Shown piece after piece: positions 9,905-20,200 of a stretch of DNA of 41,256 bases. Position 1 is the first letter of the stretch. Each line of letters begins with the position of its first letter. The notes beneath the pieces are model-generated. The model ran no database searches, was not told the origin of the DNA, and worked only from the letters and a program-made list of their open reading frames with translations. This stretch comes from Gammaproteobacteria bacterium (lineage in GTDB: Bacteria > Pseudomonadota > Gammaproteobacteria > Steroidobacterales > Woeseiaceae): the NCBI GenBank assembly GCA_009937605.1, contig JAACFG010000008.1, forward strand, positions 1-41,256, read 5' to 3'. The position numbers and the translations under genes are program-made.

Positions 9905-12757
9905 ATGAAATCAATAGACATCAGAGGCGCGAGGACCCACAACCTCAAGAACCTCGACCTCACGCTGCCCCGCGACCAGTTGATCGTGTTTACGGGGCTG
10001 TCCGGGTCGGGCAAGTCCTCGCTCGCCTTCGATACGATCTACGCCGAAGGCCAGCGTCGCTACGTCGAGTCTTTGTCCGCCTACGCGCGCCAGTTCCTGT
10101 CGATGATGGAGAAGCCGGATATCGACCATATCGAGGGGCTGTCACCCGCGATTTCGATTGAGCAGAAGTCCACGTCGCACAATCCGCGGTCGACGGTAGG
10201 CACCGTCACCGAAATCTATGATTACCTGCGACTGTTATTCGCGCGCGCCGGCACGCCGCGCTGCCCCAATCACGACATCACGCTCGAGGCGCAAACGGTT
10301 AGCCAGATGGTGGATCACGTTCTCGAATTACCCGAAGGCACCAGGCTCATGCTGCTTGCTCCGATCGTTGCGGAGCGCAAGGGCGAACACGTGCAGCTCA
10401 TGGCCGATCTTCAGGCCCAGGGTTTCATTCGAGCACGTATTGACGGCGAAATTTATGAACTCGACCAGCCGCCCGAGCTGGATCTCCGAAAGAAGCACAA
10501 CCTCGATGCGATTGTCGATCGCTTCAAAGTGAAGGAAGACATTCGACTGCGTCTGGCCGAGTCATTCGAAACCGCTCTGCGACTTGCCGATGGCGTCGCG
10601 CGCATTGCCTATATGGAAGGCGACGAGGAAGAAATCACGTTCTCGGACCGATTCGCCTGCAATATCTGCGGCTATAGCCTGACAGAGCTCGAGCCACGCC
10701 TGTTCTCGTTCAATAATCCGACGGGCGCCTGCCCGAGCTGTGACGGCTTGGGTGTGAAACAGTTCTTCGATCCGGCGCGTGTCGTCGTCAACCCGAACCT
10801 TTCCCTTGCCGGTGGCGCGATACGCGGCTGGGACCGCAAGACGACCTACTACTACCAGATGATCCAGAGTCTCTCGTCGCACTACGAGTTCGATATCGAA
10901 ACACCATTCGACGAGCTCACGAAGAAGCTCCAGGACATCGTTCTGTACGGCAGCGGCAAGGACAAGATCGAGTTCTTTTATGCCAACTCACGTGGCATGC
11001 AGATCAAGAAGACCCACCGATTCGAAGGCGTACTGCCGAACCTCGAGCGCCGCTATCGCGAAACTGAATCAAGTGCGGTACGCGAGGAGCTGTCAAAATT
11101 CCTCAATAGCCAGGCCTGCCCGGAGTGCGACGGCACTCGACTCAACGAATCGGCGCGCCACGTGTTCATCTGCGATCATTCGTTGCCAGAAATCACGAGC
11201 CTGTCAGTCGGTCATGTCCGGGAGTTTTTTGACACGATGAAGCTCGACGGTTGGCGCGCAACGATCGCCGACAAGATTGTCAAAGAGATCAGTGATCGCG
11301 TCGGCTTCCTGTCCGACGTCGGACTCGACTACCTCTCACTCGATCGCAGCGCCGAAACGCTGTCGGGCGGGGAAGCACAGCGAATTCGCCTGGCCAGCCA
11401 GATCGGCTCCGGCCTTGTCGGCGTCATGTACATCCTCGATGAACCGTCGATCGGGTTACACCAGCGCGACAACCAGCGTCTCCTGGGAACGCTCACCCAC
11501 CTCCGGGATATCGGCAACACCGTAATTGTCGTTGAGCACGATGAAGAGGCCATCATGTCTGCCGACTTCGTCGTCGACCTCGGTCCCGGCGCCGGGGTAC
11601 ATGGTGGCCACGTCGTGGCCGCGGGCACGCCCGAAGAGGTGCAGAAGGAAGCGACGTCTCTCACCGGGCAATACCTTTCCGGCAAGCGCGAAATCGCTGT
11701 CCCGAGCGAGCGCACGCCCTGTGATCCCGGCAAGCAGGTCCGCGTTCTCGGCGCGAAGGGCAACAACCTCAAGAACATTGACGCGTCGATTCCGGTTGGC
11801 CTGATGACCTGCGTTACAGGCGTATCCGGATCCGGCAAGTCCACGCTCGTCAATGACACTCTGTACAAGTCCGTAGCGGAGGAAATTAACCGGGCAAGCC
11901 GCAATCCCGCGCCACACAGGGCGATAGAAGGCCTCGAAGCCTTCGACAAGGTCATTGATATTAGCCAGAGCCCCATCGGCCGCACGCCTCGCTCGAACCC
12001 GGCAACGTATAGCGGCCTGTTTACGCCGATTCGCGAGTTATTTGCCGGTACCCAGGAAGCCCGCTCGCGCGGCTACCTGCCGGGGCGTTTCAGCTTCAAC
12101 GTGAAAGGCGGACGCTGCGAGGCCTGCCAGGGTGACGGCGTAATCAAGGTGGAAATGCACTTCCTGCCGGACGTGTACGTCCCTTGTGACGTGTGCCGCG
12201 GACAGCGCTACAACCGCGAGACTCTGGAAATTCGGTACAAAGGCAAGAACATCCACGAGGTTCTCGACATGACCGTCGAGGACGCAGCCGTGTTTTTCCA
12301 GAACGTGCCGGTGGTAGCCCGTAAGCTGCAAACGCTGACGGACGTCGGACTGACCTATATTCGCCTCGGGCAGAATGCGACGACGCTGTCCGGCGGCGAG
12401 GCGCAGCGCGTAAAACTGGCAAAAGAGCTGTCCAAGCGTGATACCGGCAATACGTTGTACATTCTCGACGAACCGACGACCGGGCTGCACTTTCACGACA
12501 TCGAGCAGTTGCTGCGCGTTCTGCATCGCCTGCGCGACCACGGCAACACGGTTGTGGTCATCGAGCACAATCTCGATGTAATCAAGACAGCTGATTGGAT
12601 CATCGATCTCGGCCCCGAGGGTGGCGATGGCGGTGGACAGATTGTTGCCGCTGGAACGCCGGAAGCTGTCGCCGCAACGAAAGGCTCGTTCACGGGTGAG
12701 TTTTTGCAGCCGATGCTTCCGCGCGCAGCCGGCGCCGCAAAGAAGGCAGCAACATAG
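9905..12757 (+). CDS. uvrA: UvrABC excinuclease subunit A
   Basis: Damage-recognition ATPase of nucleotide excision repair. It has 950 residues, full length. It carries two ABC ATPase modules: the first Walker A is GLSGSGKSS (31-39), the second GVSGSGKST (near 640), with signature motifs [12 protein letters not shown] and [12 protein letters not shown]. Zinc-binding cysteine pairs are visible (CNIC...CPSC in the first half, CEAC...CDVC in the second). The ATG at 9905 has no clear Shine-Dalgarno; TACACT lies ten bases upstream and could be a -10. No LexA box is visible in the 75-bp divergent region. The last 68 bp overlap the end of the convergent MddA-like gene. Confidence 0.98.
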   Translation: MKSIDIRGARTHNLKNLDLTLPRDQLIVFTGLSGSGKSSLAFDTIYAEGQRRYVESLSAYARQFLSMMEKPDIDHIEGLSPAISIEQKSTSHNPRSTVGTVTEIYDYLRLLFARAGTPRCPNHDITLEAQTVSQMVDHVLELPEGTRLMLLAPIVAERKGEHVQLMADLQAQGFIRARIDGEIYELDQPPELDLRKKHNLDAIVDRFKVKEDIRLRLAESFETALRLADGVARIAYMEGDEEEITFSDRFACNICGYSLTELEPRLFSFNNPTGACPSCDGLGVKQFFDPARVVVNPNLSLAGGAIRGWDRKTTYYYQMIQSLSSHYEFDIETPFDELTKKLQDIVLYGSGKDKIEFFYANSRGMQIKKTHRFEGVLPNLERRYRETESSAVREELSKFLNSQACPECDGTRLNESARHVFICDHSLPEITSLSVGHVREFFDTMKLDGWRATIADKIVKEISDRVGFLSDVGLDYLSLDRSAETLSGGEAQRIRLASQIGSGLVGVMYILDEPSIGLHQRDNQRLLGTLTHLRDIGNTVIVVEHDEEAIMSADFVVDLGPGAGVHGGHVVAAGTPEEVQKEATSLTGQYLSGKREIAVPSERTPCDPGKQVRVLGAKGNNLKNIDASIPVGLMTCVTGVSGSGKSTLVNDTLYKSVAEEINRASRNPAPHRAIEGLEAFDKVIDISQSPIGRTPRSNPATYSGLFTPIRELFAGTQEARSRGYLPGRFSFNVKGGRCEACQGDGVIKVEMHFLPDVYVPCDVCRGQRYNRETLEIRYKGKNIHEVLDMTVEDAAVFFQNVPVVARKLQTLTDVGLTYIRLGQNATTLSGGEAQRVKLAKELSKRDTGNTLYILDEPTTGLHFHDIEQLLRVLHRLRDHGNTVVVIEHNLDVIKTADWIIDLGPEGGDGGGQIVAAGTPEAVAATKGSFTGEFLQPMLPRAAGAAKKAAT

Positions 12758-13457
12758 GAACTTTACGACAGTATTGTTCGTAATAGCGCAACCGCTTCGA
12801 GAGATCGCGTTCTTCAAGCCGAATACCCATCAGCGTGTAGGCGGTCATGCCGGCCGCCAGCACGAGATGCGTTACAGTCATTATCGGCGATGCCCAAATG
12901 ACAATGAGCCAGCCTGCGTAGATCGGATGCCGCACGATTCGATATGCCGCTGGCGTGCCAAATGCCGGCTCCTCGCACCGCGTACCACCGCGCAGCATGC
13001 ACCAGGCTTGCTTGAGTCCGAATAATTCAAAGTGGTCGATAAGGAATGTTGCCCAGATCATTAGTGTCCACCCACCTGCATAGGCCATCGTGATGATCGT
13101 TCGAATCACCTCATTCTCGACAAACCACACCACCCCGCCCATCGGCTGCCAAAGTGCCATCAACACGACCAGTGCGAAGCACGACATCAATACGTAGATG
13201 CTACGAACGGCGCTTCGTGCGATGAACGAGCCAAGCCATCTTTTGAAAGGTCGACGAGCCATACCACTGTGCTGCAACGCAAACAGTAGCAACAGGCCGA
13301 CATTGACCAGCAATGCCTGCCGCAGTGGCACGCCGGCAGCTGCATCGATAGTGCGTGCCACGAAAAAATTGCCAAAAAACGCGGCCGCATACACAGAGGT
13401 CGCGACGAATGCGAGGTAGGCGAGTACGGCAAAGACAAACAATCCAAGTTCCTTCAC
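12690..13457 (-). CDS. mddA: MddA-like methyltransferase (putative methanethiol S-methyltransferase)
   Basis: Integral-membrane methyltransferase of the isoprenylcysteine-methyltransferase/NnrU-like fold, 255 residues. The sequence follows the MddA pattern as I know it: several membrane segments, [13 protein letters not shown] near 62-74, [20 protein letters not shown] (the ICMT-type SAM-binding motif, about 171-184), and GIRLEERDL followed by VPMLLP. MddA converts methanethiol to dimethyl sulfide using SAM; function here is inferred from resemblance. GTG start at 13455-13457 with a strong GAGGAG six bases upstream. The final ~16 residues are an arginine/alanine-rich tail read antisense through the end of uvrA. 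It follows the alpha/beta hydrolase by 11 bp, so the two are probably co-transcribed. Another NnrU/ICMT-family substrate is possible. Confidence 0.7.
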   Translation of the reverse strand: MKELGLFVFAVLAYLAFVATSVYAAAFFGNFFVARTIDAAAGVPLRQALLVNVGLLLLFALQHSGMARRPFKRWLGSFIARSAVRSIYVLMSCFALVVLMALWQPMGGVVWFVENEVIRTIITMAYAGGWTLMIWATFLIDHFELFGLKQAWCMLRGGTRCEEPAFGTPAAYRIVRHPIYAGWLIVIWASPIMTVTHLVLAAGMTAYTLMGIRLEERDLSKRLRYYEQYCRKVPMLLPSLRRRLRAEASAAKTHP

Positions 13458-13468
13458 GTCGTTCTCCT

Positions 13469-14020
13469 CTAGGCTGCTTTGAACTGGTCCGGCATTGCGA
13501 CCGGCAGGACGAAATCGAGAAACACCGGATTAACGAGATGTGGGTGCGTCAATGGGGCCATATGACGAAGCCCGACCATCTTCAGCAATCCCCCGTCCGT
13601 GACGTGAGCTGCCGTTTTCTCAGCAGCCTGCCGGGCCGCTAACCAGCTGCGCGTGCCACTCAATAGACGAACAGGCATACGGAGCCGCTGTGCCTGAAAC
13701 TGCGAAATGCCGGTCGGCTCGAAACACACGATGCTGGCGACGCGTTTTGGATAGAGCGTCGCAACGCAGGCAGCAACAGCCGCACCGCGTGCATGAGCGA
13801 CGATATGGAAAGGTCGTGATATTGCGCCGGTCTGGCGAAGTACAGTCTGAACATCGTCAGCCAGGGCCCGCCGACCCTGTCCCGTCAAGTCCGGCGCGAT
13901 GACTGTGGCTCGGTCGCGGACGAGATCTTTGAAGTCTCGCCACATACCGCTGCTGCTCGCACTGCCGTGCAGGCAAACCAGAACCGGGCGTTCCGTGTCT
14001 GTCTCTTGTGCTTGATACAT
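13469..14020 (-). CDS. Alpha/beta-hydrolase fold protein lacking the nucleophile serine
   Basis: A 183-residue alpha/beta-hydrolase-like protein, short because the cap region is missing or reduced. The oxyanion-hole motif VCLHGS (15-20) and PDLTGQG (43-49) are typical, and a C-terminal GLRHMAPLTHP region supplies the expected histidine. The nucleophile elbow, normally GHSxG, reads A75-H76-A77-R78-G79: the catalytic Ser is Ala (codon GCA), so it is probably not a canonical serine hydrolase. The ATG is at 14018-14020. It is the first gene of a likely two-gene unit with the MddA-like gene 11 bp downstream and is divergent from the membrane regulator. It could be a binding or scaffold pseudoenzyme, or a decaying gene with an otherwise intact frame. 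Confidence 0.8.
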   Translation of the reverse strand: MYQAQETDTERPVLVCLHGSASSSGMWRDFKDLVRDRATVIAPDLTGQGRRALADDVQTVLRQTGAISRPFHIVAHARGAAVAACVATLYPKRVASIVCFEPTGISQFQAQRLRMPVRLLSGTRSWLAARQAAEKTAAHVTDGGLLKMVGLRHMAPLTHPHLVNPVFLDFVLPVAMPDQFKAA

Positions 14021-14135
14021 CTCTTCGATTCCACCTTATGGCCTGTGATGAAGTGTCCGCGTAGAATGATCAACAGTCCTGACCCAACTACGACCAATAC
14101 CTGACCATTTGCTGACACGCGCTCCCGAGGCAGCA

Positions 14136-16487
14136 GTGACCGAAGAAAAAGACCAAAAATCAGAGGTTTACAGGTTCGATGATTGTGTGCTCGACGCCGA
14201 CACGCGCGAGCTGACAATGGACGGTGAGCCCGTCACGACCCAACCCAAGGCGTTTGAACTACTGCTGTTCCTGGTACGCAATCGCAGCCGTGCTGTTGAT
14301 AAGGACGAGCTCCAGGACGCGCTGTGGCCGCGCAGTATCGTGACTGAGACCGCGCTGACGCGTTGCGTCATGAAAGCCCGGCGCGCCGTCGGCGACGATG
14401 CCGACAAACAATCCGTGATCAAGACAGTGCATGGTCATGGCTATCGATTCGTCGCCAACATCGACGATCAGGCCGCACGGCCAGCCGAGGGAACAGTCAG
14501 CCCGACCAGGCCTCAACCCGCCAGGCGCAGCCCGGCGCTCGCGATCGCTGCCGCGATCATCATGATCGCTGTTGCAGGCTGGTGGTTTTTCGCCCCACAT
14601 GCGGTCAGCGGTGAGGTTCGACTCGCCGTATTGCCCGTCGAAAATGCGACGGGCGATGGCGAACTTGACTGGGTTCGAACGGGCATGATGAGTCTTATGA
14701 ACCGCATGCTTGAAGCCCGTGGCATCGCCGTGGTGGCTGAACGAAGCGTACTGGATCTCGCCGGCGACAAAACACTTGCCGAACTGACGACCAGGGACGG
14801 CGAGTTCAATATTGCTCTGCTCAGGACGTCCGGTCACACACATACGCTTGCCGCCAGGATCGAGTTTGACCAGGGCCTGTATCGGCTGAATTACACGTTT
14901 GCCGGAGGTGATGGCCGCGACCAGAGACGCACAATCGTCGGCAAGGAACCAACGCGCCTGGTTAAAGATGCTGTCGACACGATCGCGAGCCTGGTCACGA
15001 CGGGTACGCCGCCCAATGAGCACATGCGCGTTATCTCGGATGACGATTTCCTGAATGAGGCCTACGCGCGTGCGATGAGCCTGCAGTTCGAGGGAAACTA
15101 CGAAGACGCGAAGCGTTTCTTCCAGGTCATCATAGAACAGGACCCGGAGCTATTCTGGCCACGCTATGAGTACGCGCTGTGCGTGCGCAACCTGCGTGAC
15201 TTTGAAACGGCCGAGCGTCTGCTCATCGAACTGCGTGATGAGGTGACGGCATTGGGGGATACGAGCAAACAGGCAATTAGCAACAATGGGCTCGGCGTTC
15301 TCTACTACAGCCAGCGGCGCAATGACGAAGCGCTGGAATCGTTCCACCAGGTCATCCGGTTCGCGACTGAAGCCGGGAAGCCGATGTACGTCGTGACTGC
15401 AAACGTCAATCTCGCCCTTGTTACGCGCAACATGGGGGACATCGAGGCCGCCGCCGCACATATGGAAACGGCCTACGGCGTGTTGCAGGGTATGGATCTG
15501 CAATCCTACCCTGGCACGTTTCACAACACCTACGCAGGCATTTTGATGCGTACCGGCAACATGCAGGAAGCAGAAGAACACTCGCTGGCTGCCATCGAGA
15601 ACCTCCAGCTAACTGGCAAGCGACTGTACGCAGCCTATGCACAGAGCCGTTTGTCGACGATCTATCGCGTATCAGGTCGTCTCGACGAAGCGCTTGAGCT
15701 GGCGGAACAATCGCTTGTCGTACGCCGGGAATTCAACGACCAGCGCGGCATCTCGTCCAGTCTTTCGTCGCTCGGGGAAATCAACCTTGAACTGGGGAAC
15801 CTGACCCGGGCCCGGCAATACGCGGAGCAGGTGTATGACATTGGCGTTCAGACCGATGACATCGAGGTAATCGCGGCCGCCCGGAGTGAGATGGCGCACG
15901 CTGACCGCCTCCTCGGCGAACCGGAAAAGGCCGCAGCCGGTTACACGGAAGCCGAAGCACTGCAACGTACGATGGCTGATCCCACCGGGGTAGCGAATGC
16001 CCGAATTGGAATCGCACGGTCGTGGATAGATCTCGACGACTTCGATGGCGCTGAGAGTATCGGCCAGGAGTTGCTGCAAGGCGCGCGCGACCAGGAACGA
16101 GACCGGCTGGAGGCCAGGGCACTGATACTCCTGGGCGAAGTCGACCTGGCTCGGGAAAACTGGAGCGAGGCAGTCGCGCATTTCGACGAGGCGCTGTCTA
16201 TCGCGGAGCGCATCGGCGACGGTCCGATTGCGTTCTCCGTTCGCACCAGCCTGGCACGGGCGTGGCTGGAACAAGGCGATCTCGCCACGGCACAGACGTA
16301 CGTCGACGCGGTCGCACTCGATCGTCCGGAACACGCAAAGGTATCCAGGCTACAGGCGCGCATGGCCTGGGAACAGGGAAATTCCGCACAAGCTGCGGAG
16401 TTCATGGCCCGAGCCCGCAACAGCTCGGGTGAAGCCTGGAGCGATGAGGATACTGCGGAGCTGGAGCGCTACCGCGTCGGTAACTAG
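14136..16487 (+). CDS. CadC-like membrane-bound winged-helix regulator with TPR sensor domain
   Basis: A one-component regulator of 783 residues. Residues 11-108 form an OmpR/PhoB-type winged helix (ending in KTVHGHGYRFVANI), followed by a Pro-rich linker and a single membrane helix at about 133-153. A small domain starting VRLAVLPVENATGD (about 161-290) resembles the TolB-like domain often found in such regulators. The rest (about 300-780) is a chain of TPR-like helices (for example NNGLGVLYYSQRRNDEALES). I chose GTG at 14136 because GAGG lies five bases before it; a TTG at 14109 has no Shine-Dalgarno. The signal is unknown. It is divergent from the pseudo-hydrolase/MddA pair, which is a plausible target, and its last 4 bp overlap the convergent lipase gene. 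Confidence 0.88.
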   Translation: MTEEKDQKSEVYRFDDCVLDADTRELTMDGEPVTTQPKAFELLLFLVRNRSRAVDKDELQDALWPRSIVTETALTRCVMKARRAVGDDADKQSVIKTVHGHGYRFVANIDDQAARPAEGTVSPTRPQPARRSPALAIAAAIIMIAVAGWWFFAPHAVSGEVRLAVLPVENATGDGELDWVRTGMMSLMNRMLEARGIAVVAERSVLDLAGDKTLAELTTRDGEFNIALLRTSGHTHTLAARIEFDQGLYRLNYTFAGGDGRDQRRTIVGKEPTRLVKDAVDTIASLVTTGTPPNEHMRVISDDDFLNEAYARAMSLQFEGNYEDAKRFFQVIIEQDPELFWPRYEYALCVRNLRDFETAERLLIELRDEVTALGDTSKQAISNNGLGVLYYSQRRNDEALESFHQVIRFATEAGKPMYVVTANVNLALVTRNMGDIEAAAAHMETAYGVLQGMDLQSYPGTFHNTYAGILMRTGNMQEAEEHSLAAIENLQLTGKRLYAAYAQSRLSTIYRVSGRLDEALELAEQSLVVRREFNDQRGISSSLSSLGEINLELGNLTRARQYAEQVYDIGVQTDDIEVIAAARSEMAHADRLLGEPEKAAAGYTEAEALQRTMADPTGVANARIGIARSWIDLDDFDGAESIGQELLQGARDQERDRLEARALILLGEVDLARENWSEAVAHFDEALSIAERIGDGPIAFSVRTSLARAWLEQGDLATAQTYVDAVALDRPEHAKVSRLQARMAWEQGNSAQAAEFMARARNSSGEAWSDEDTAELERYRVGN

Positions 16488-17179
16488 AAACTCCCGGATT
16501 GCAGGAACGTAATCGTAAGCTCGATCGGCTTTTGCATTCGCATCATGAATGCATGCGAATGATCAACGACGACGAAATCAGCCATGCCGTCAAGTTTCGT
16601 GTCGGCAACTGAAACGCGGCCATCATCGGGGTTTTCGAGTACGGAAGAAGTAATCGGGTCAATCGTGCGATTGCCGGCAATCACACCGAGCTCAAAATTC
16701 GCAGGGCCGAGGGCGAGCGGGACGCTGTCTTCGCCCTGGCCAAGCTGGCGTCCGGCAGGGCCATTGAGCCAGTCAAATCCGGGTACGCCCTGCAGTTCGT
16801 CGACGGCAGCACTGCCCTGGTTGGGCGGGCCCAGCATGACGACGCGGCCCAAATCGGGTATCTCATTCTCCGCCAGGTACTGGCGAACGAGAATGCCGCC
16901 CAGCGAATGCGCTACGAAGTGAATGCGCTCAGTCGACTCATAGGCGCGGCAAGTTTCAAGTCCATCTCCGACGGCAACAGGAGCCAGCTCTTCGACGGTG
17001 TGATCCCGCGACGGGTAGTCAATGTTCGCCGTAAGAAAACCTGCGGCCTCGAGTTCGCGCTGCATCGGAGCCATCGATGTCGACGACCGCATCAGACCGT
17101 GCAGCAGGACGACGCACTCGTCAGCCTGCGCAAAACCGGCGCACAGTAACAAGGCGGAAAGCAGGCAGAAACGTCTCAC
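16484..17179 (-). CDS. Secreted lipase-like alpha/beta hydrolase
   Basis: A 231-residue exported hydrolase. An N-terminal signal peptide runs MRRFCLLSALLLCAGFAQA and cleavage is likely after AQA; position -1 to the Cys is Leu, so it is not a lipobox. It has VVLLHGL as oxyanion loop, nucleophile AHSLGG, a late PDDGRVSV segment with a candidate acid, and VDHSHAFMM with the candidate histidine. The pattern matches triacylglycerol-lipase/PGAP1-like proteins of about 230 residues. It probably acts in the periplasm or outside the cell; substrate unknown. GTG start at 17177-17179. It lies 56 bp downstream of the large membrane protein on the same strand. Confidence 0.85.
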   Translation of the reverse strand: MRRFCLLSALLLCAGFAQADECVVLLHGLMRSSTSMAPMQRELEAAGFLTANIDYPSRDHTVEELAPVAVGDGLETCRAYESTERIHFVAHSLGGILVRQYLAENEIPDLGRVVMLGPPNQGSAAVDELQGVPGFDWLNGPAGRQLGQGEDSVPLALGPANFELGVIAGNRTIDPITSSVLENPDDGRVSVADTKLDGMADFVVVDHSHAFMMRMQKPIELTITFLQSGSF

Positions 17180-17235
17180 AGGTTCTCAGACCGGGGGAAT
17201 TGAGCCACGTTCACAATTTAACGGTCGCGCAGTTC

Positions 17236-20200
17236 TCAAGATTTCTCCTCGCTCTTCGAACGCCAGAAGCCATCGGCGCTGAAGCGTTGCCAAACCCACG
17301 GTAACCAACGCAGCAATGCGAAGCTCAGCCACAGAGCCCAGGCCAGGATCAGTCCCTTATATATCCACATGGGCACTGTAATCGCGGATGCGATCGGCAA
17401 CATGGCGTCGCTCCGATCAGAGAACCAGCCGAGCTCAGTGCCGTAAGACCGATGCCCTGCCAGGTGCATATCCGGCGTACCCAACAAACCTTGCGGCAGC
17501 GCGGTGACGATGGCTAGCAAAGCGAACACCGTCAGACCACCGATCGCAATCTGCAGGAAATTGAAACGCCACCAGTTGAGGTCACCCGGTTTGATCTTCT
17601 CGCGCAAACCACAGGCCAGTAACCAGGCTGCAACCAACGCGAGTACCGACCAGCTGAAAGTACTGAAGCCGAGACCGAGCAACAACCAGTGCCGGGTCGT
17701 CAGCGGCGCGATGCCAATGCGCCCAAGAATTAGCGCAAACAAAATCAAGGCCGCGAGCTCTGGCCAGTACAAGACGGCCGGACCAAGTTGCGGTCCCGTC
17801 GTACCGAGCAACCAGCGATTGTCGGTTCGCGATAGCGATAGATTAATGTTGCTGGCCGGCGCGCCCAGGTCGACTTCGGGCGTAAGGGTACGAAAACCCA
17901 TACCGCCATTCGCCCGCCACGCGATATGAATGCTGTGTTCGCCCGGCAGTATTGGCAACGTCAGCTCATCATCTTTGGCGCGCAGCGATTGTTCGCGACC
18001 GTCGATCGTAACGCCAGTCAGCTCCGCGCCAGCCGGCAGCCGCACAACATGCTGTGCGCCTCGCGTGGCCCGGTACTGCAGGCCCATGCTGACATCGCTG
18101 CTGCTATTACCGTAATCGACCGCCAATGTGACAGCATCGAAAGCCAGGGTGGAGCCTGCGCTGGCTTCGGGCCGGGACGCCACAATGACAAGCTGCTCGC
18201 CCGGCCGCGGATCAAATTCCGCGAGGCGGATGTCGCTGACGTCTGCGCCGGTATTGCTCTCCGGCAACCCATCGAAATCAACATTCCAGATATTTCCGAC
18301 CGCGACTCGCCAGGTTTCACTCCATGGCGATTCACCCGCTGTACGCAACGTTAACGGTGACTTCAGAGGCAGATTAGACGTCCAGCTAACCGCCCGCTGC
18401 TGCGGATTCATGGATACGAGGACCGTGCCATCGGTGACAGTAAATTCGCCGCTTACAATCGTTTCACCGTCAATCAGCGGCACCTCGAGTGTTAACGCAC
18501 CCTGTGCCGGGGCGACTCTGTAGACCGTTGTGCGCACACGCCAGTCGAGGTCGAGCTCCACCGTTCGTTCGACGCGAGCGAATGTCGGAAAGCGGCTGCT
18601 CTCCCACCGCACGGTCTCGCCACCCTCTTCCGTTTGCAGGCGTGTCAGCTGTAATGAACCGGACAGCAGGCGCCGGTCTTTTATCCCGGCAATGAACCAG
18701 CCTTCGGCGACGACGCTGACCACTCGTGGCGGTGTCTGGAACGGAATCTCGAGACTGTCAGTCGCAGGCACGGGGCCGCGCATGCTTACAGTGTGTCGCC
18801 CTGGTGTGACGTACAGCCAGTACGTGCCGTTGCCGGCGCGCATTACCCGAGCACTGTCCACGCCATCCACCAGCACGGCATTGGGACGCCAGCCCTGGGC
18901 TGATCCTGGCAACGGTATTGCCACGCCCTCCAAAGCATGCACTGACAGGTTCATGCCGATCGTATCCCCGTCGACTTGCACGCTCGCCGATGCGATTTCG
19001 GCGCAACGCGGCACACAGTCGGGCGGTTCGAGCAAGCGTTGCTCAAGTTGCCGCAGTAGCTCTGCATCCGGCATTTGTGCGTCGGCAGCCGGGCTCGCGC
19101 TCAGCATGGCAACACACAGTCCGGACGCGAGTATGCCAGCCGCCTGGCTCCGCCTGAGGGCAAGACCTCCAGGAAGCGTCCAGCGCCGGTTCGCTATCTC
19201 CGCGGCGAGCATTCCCGCGAACAGGAGCATCAGTCCAACCTCGACAAACCGCAGCGCCGATACCAGCCAGCGAGGCAGAACGACCAGTCGCATCGTCTGT
19301 TCGGAATCGACAGGACCGCTCCACCTGAGTGCGTAGGTATTCCAGCGCCACGACGGGATGCCCGGACCCGCCTGCACAATCGCGTTCGGTGCATGACGCG
19401 AAAACTCCTGGTCCACCTTGCTTCCGGTAACCACCAACTCCTCAAGCGCATCACTCTGAACCGGGCTGGATCGAGCGACGAGGCCGGCTTTTTTTGTCGC
19501 GTATTCCTGTTCAGGGTCCGCCATGTCAAACTCGTCTGCCGGCGAAGCGACAATTCCGGCAAGTCCGTACTGGTTATACTGCGACTCGAGCTGCGGGAAG
19601 ATCGCAACGCGCAGTTGCCCCGCGATGAACGGCACGAGCGCGATGATCAATACAGCGGCGCTTAGCAGTTGGTAGCTGCGGACTATCTTGTGCAATCGCC
19701 CCTCCGGCGTCACGCGCAGCAACGCAACCGCGGCCAGCAGGTTCAACCACAACCACGTTGGCGCGAACATCTCGTGAAAACTCAGGACCAACGCGAACAG
19801 GGCGACAACACCGGCGACTGGCGTGAACAGGCGCCACACGGCGATCGTAATAATCAGCACAAGAAAGAAGTCGAGCAGCTGCCATTCGCTCATCCAGCTC
19901 CCATACGCATTGTCGACGCCCGGTGCCGTCAGCAACTTGTGTCCGGGTGGCAAGTTCAGCGTCGCCTCAACATCGGCAAAGCGCGCGTCCCAACCCGTGA
20001 CAGGCATGGTTCCACGAGTATCGCTGCGGCCGAGGGCCTCGAGATCAACGTTCGTTTGTCGTACTTCGACGCCCGTCTGCCCTTGCGCGGAACCATTGGT
20101 TATCAGCAGACTCTCGCCGTACTCCATAGCGGATAGCAGTGCATAGGGGCCAGCCATGTCGAGGCGCCAGCCGGTACGCATTGCACCGCCAATCCGGTCT

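Noticed and set aside
12038-12817. 259-codon open frame antisense to the end of uvrA
   Set aside because: Shadow of uvrA codon usage; no protein-like motifs. Only the separate MddA-like frame (12690-13457) in this area is supported.
14259-15023. 254-codon minus-strand frame inside the CadC-like regulator
   Set aside because: Antisense to a clear winged-helix/TPR protein.
16484-17179. Lipoprotein signal in the lipase (LLLC near residue 13)
   Set aside because: The residue before Cys is Leu, not Gly/Ala/Ser, and a good signal peptidase I site (AQA) follows.
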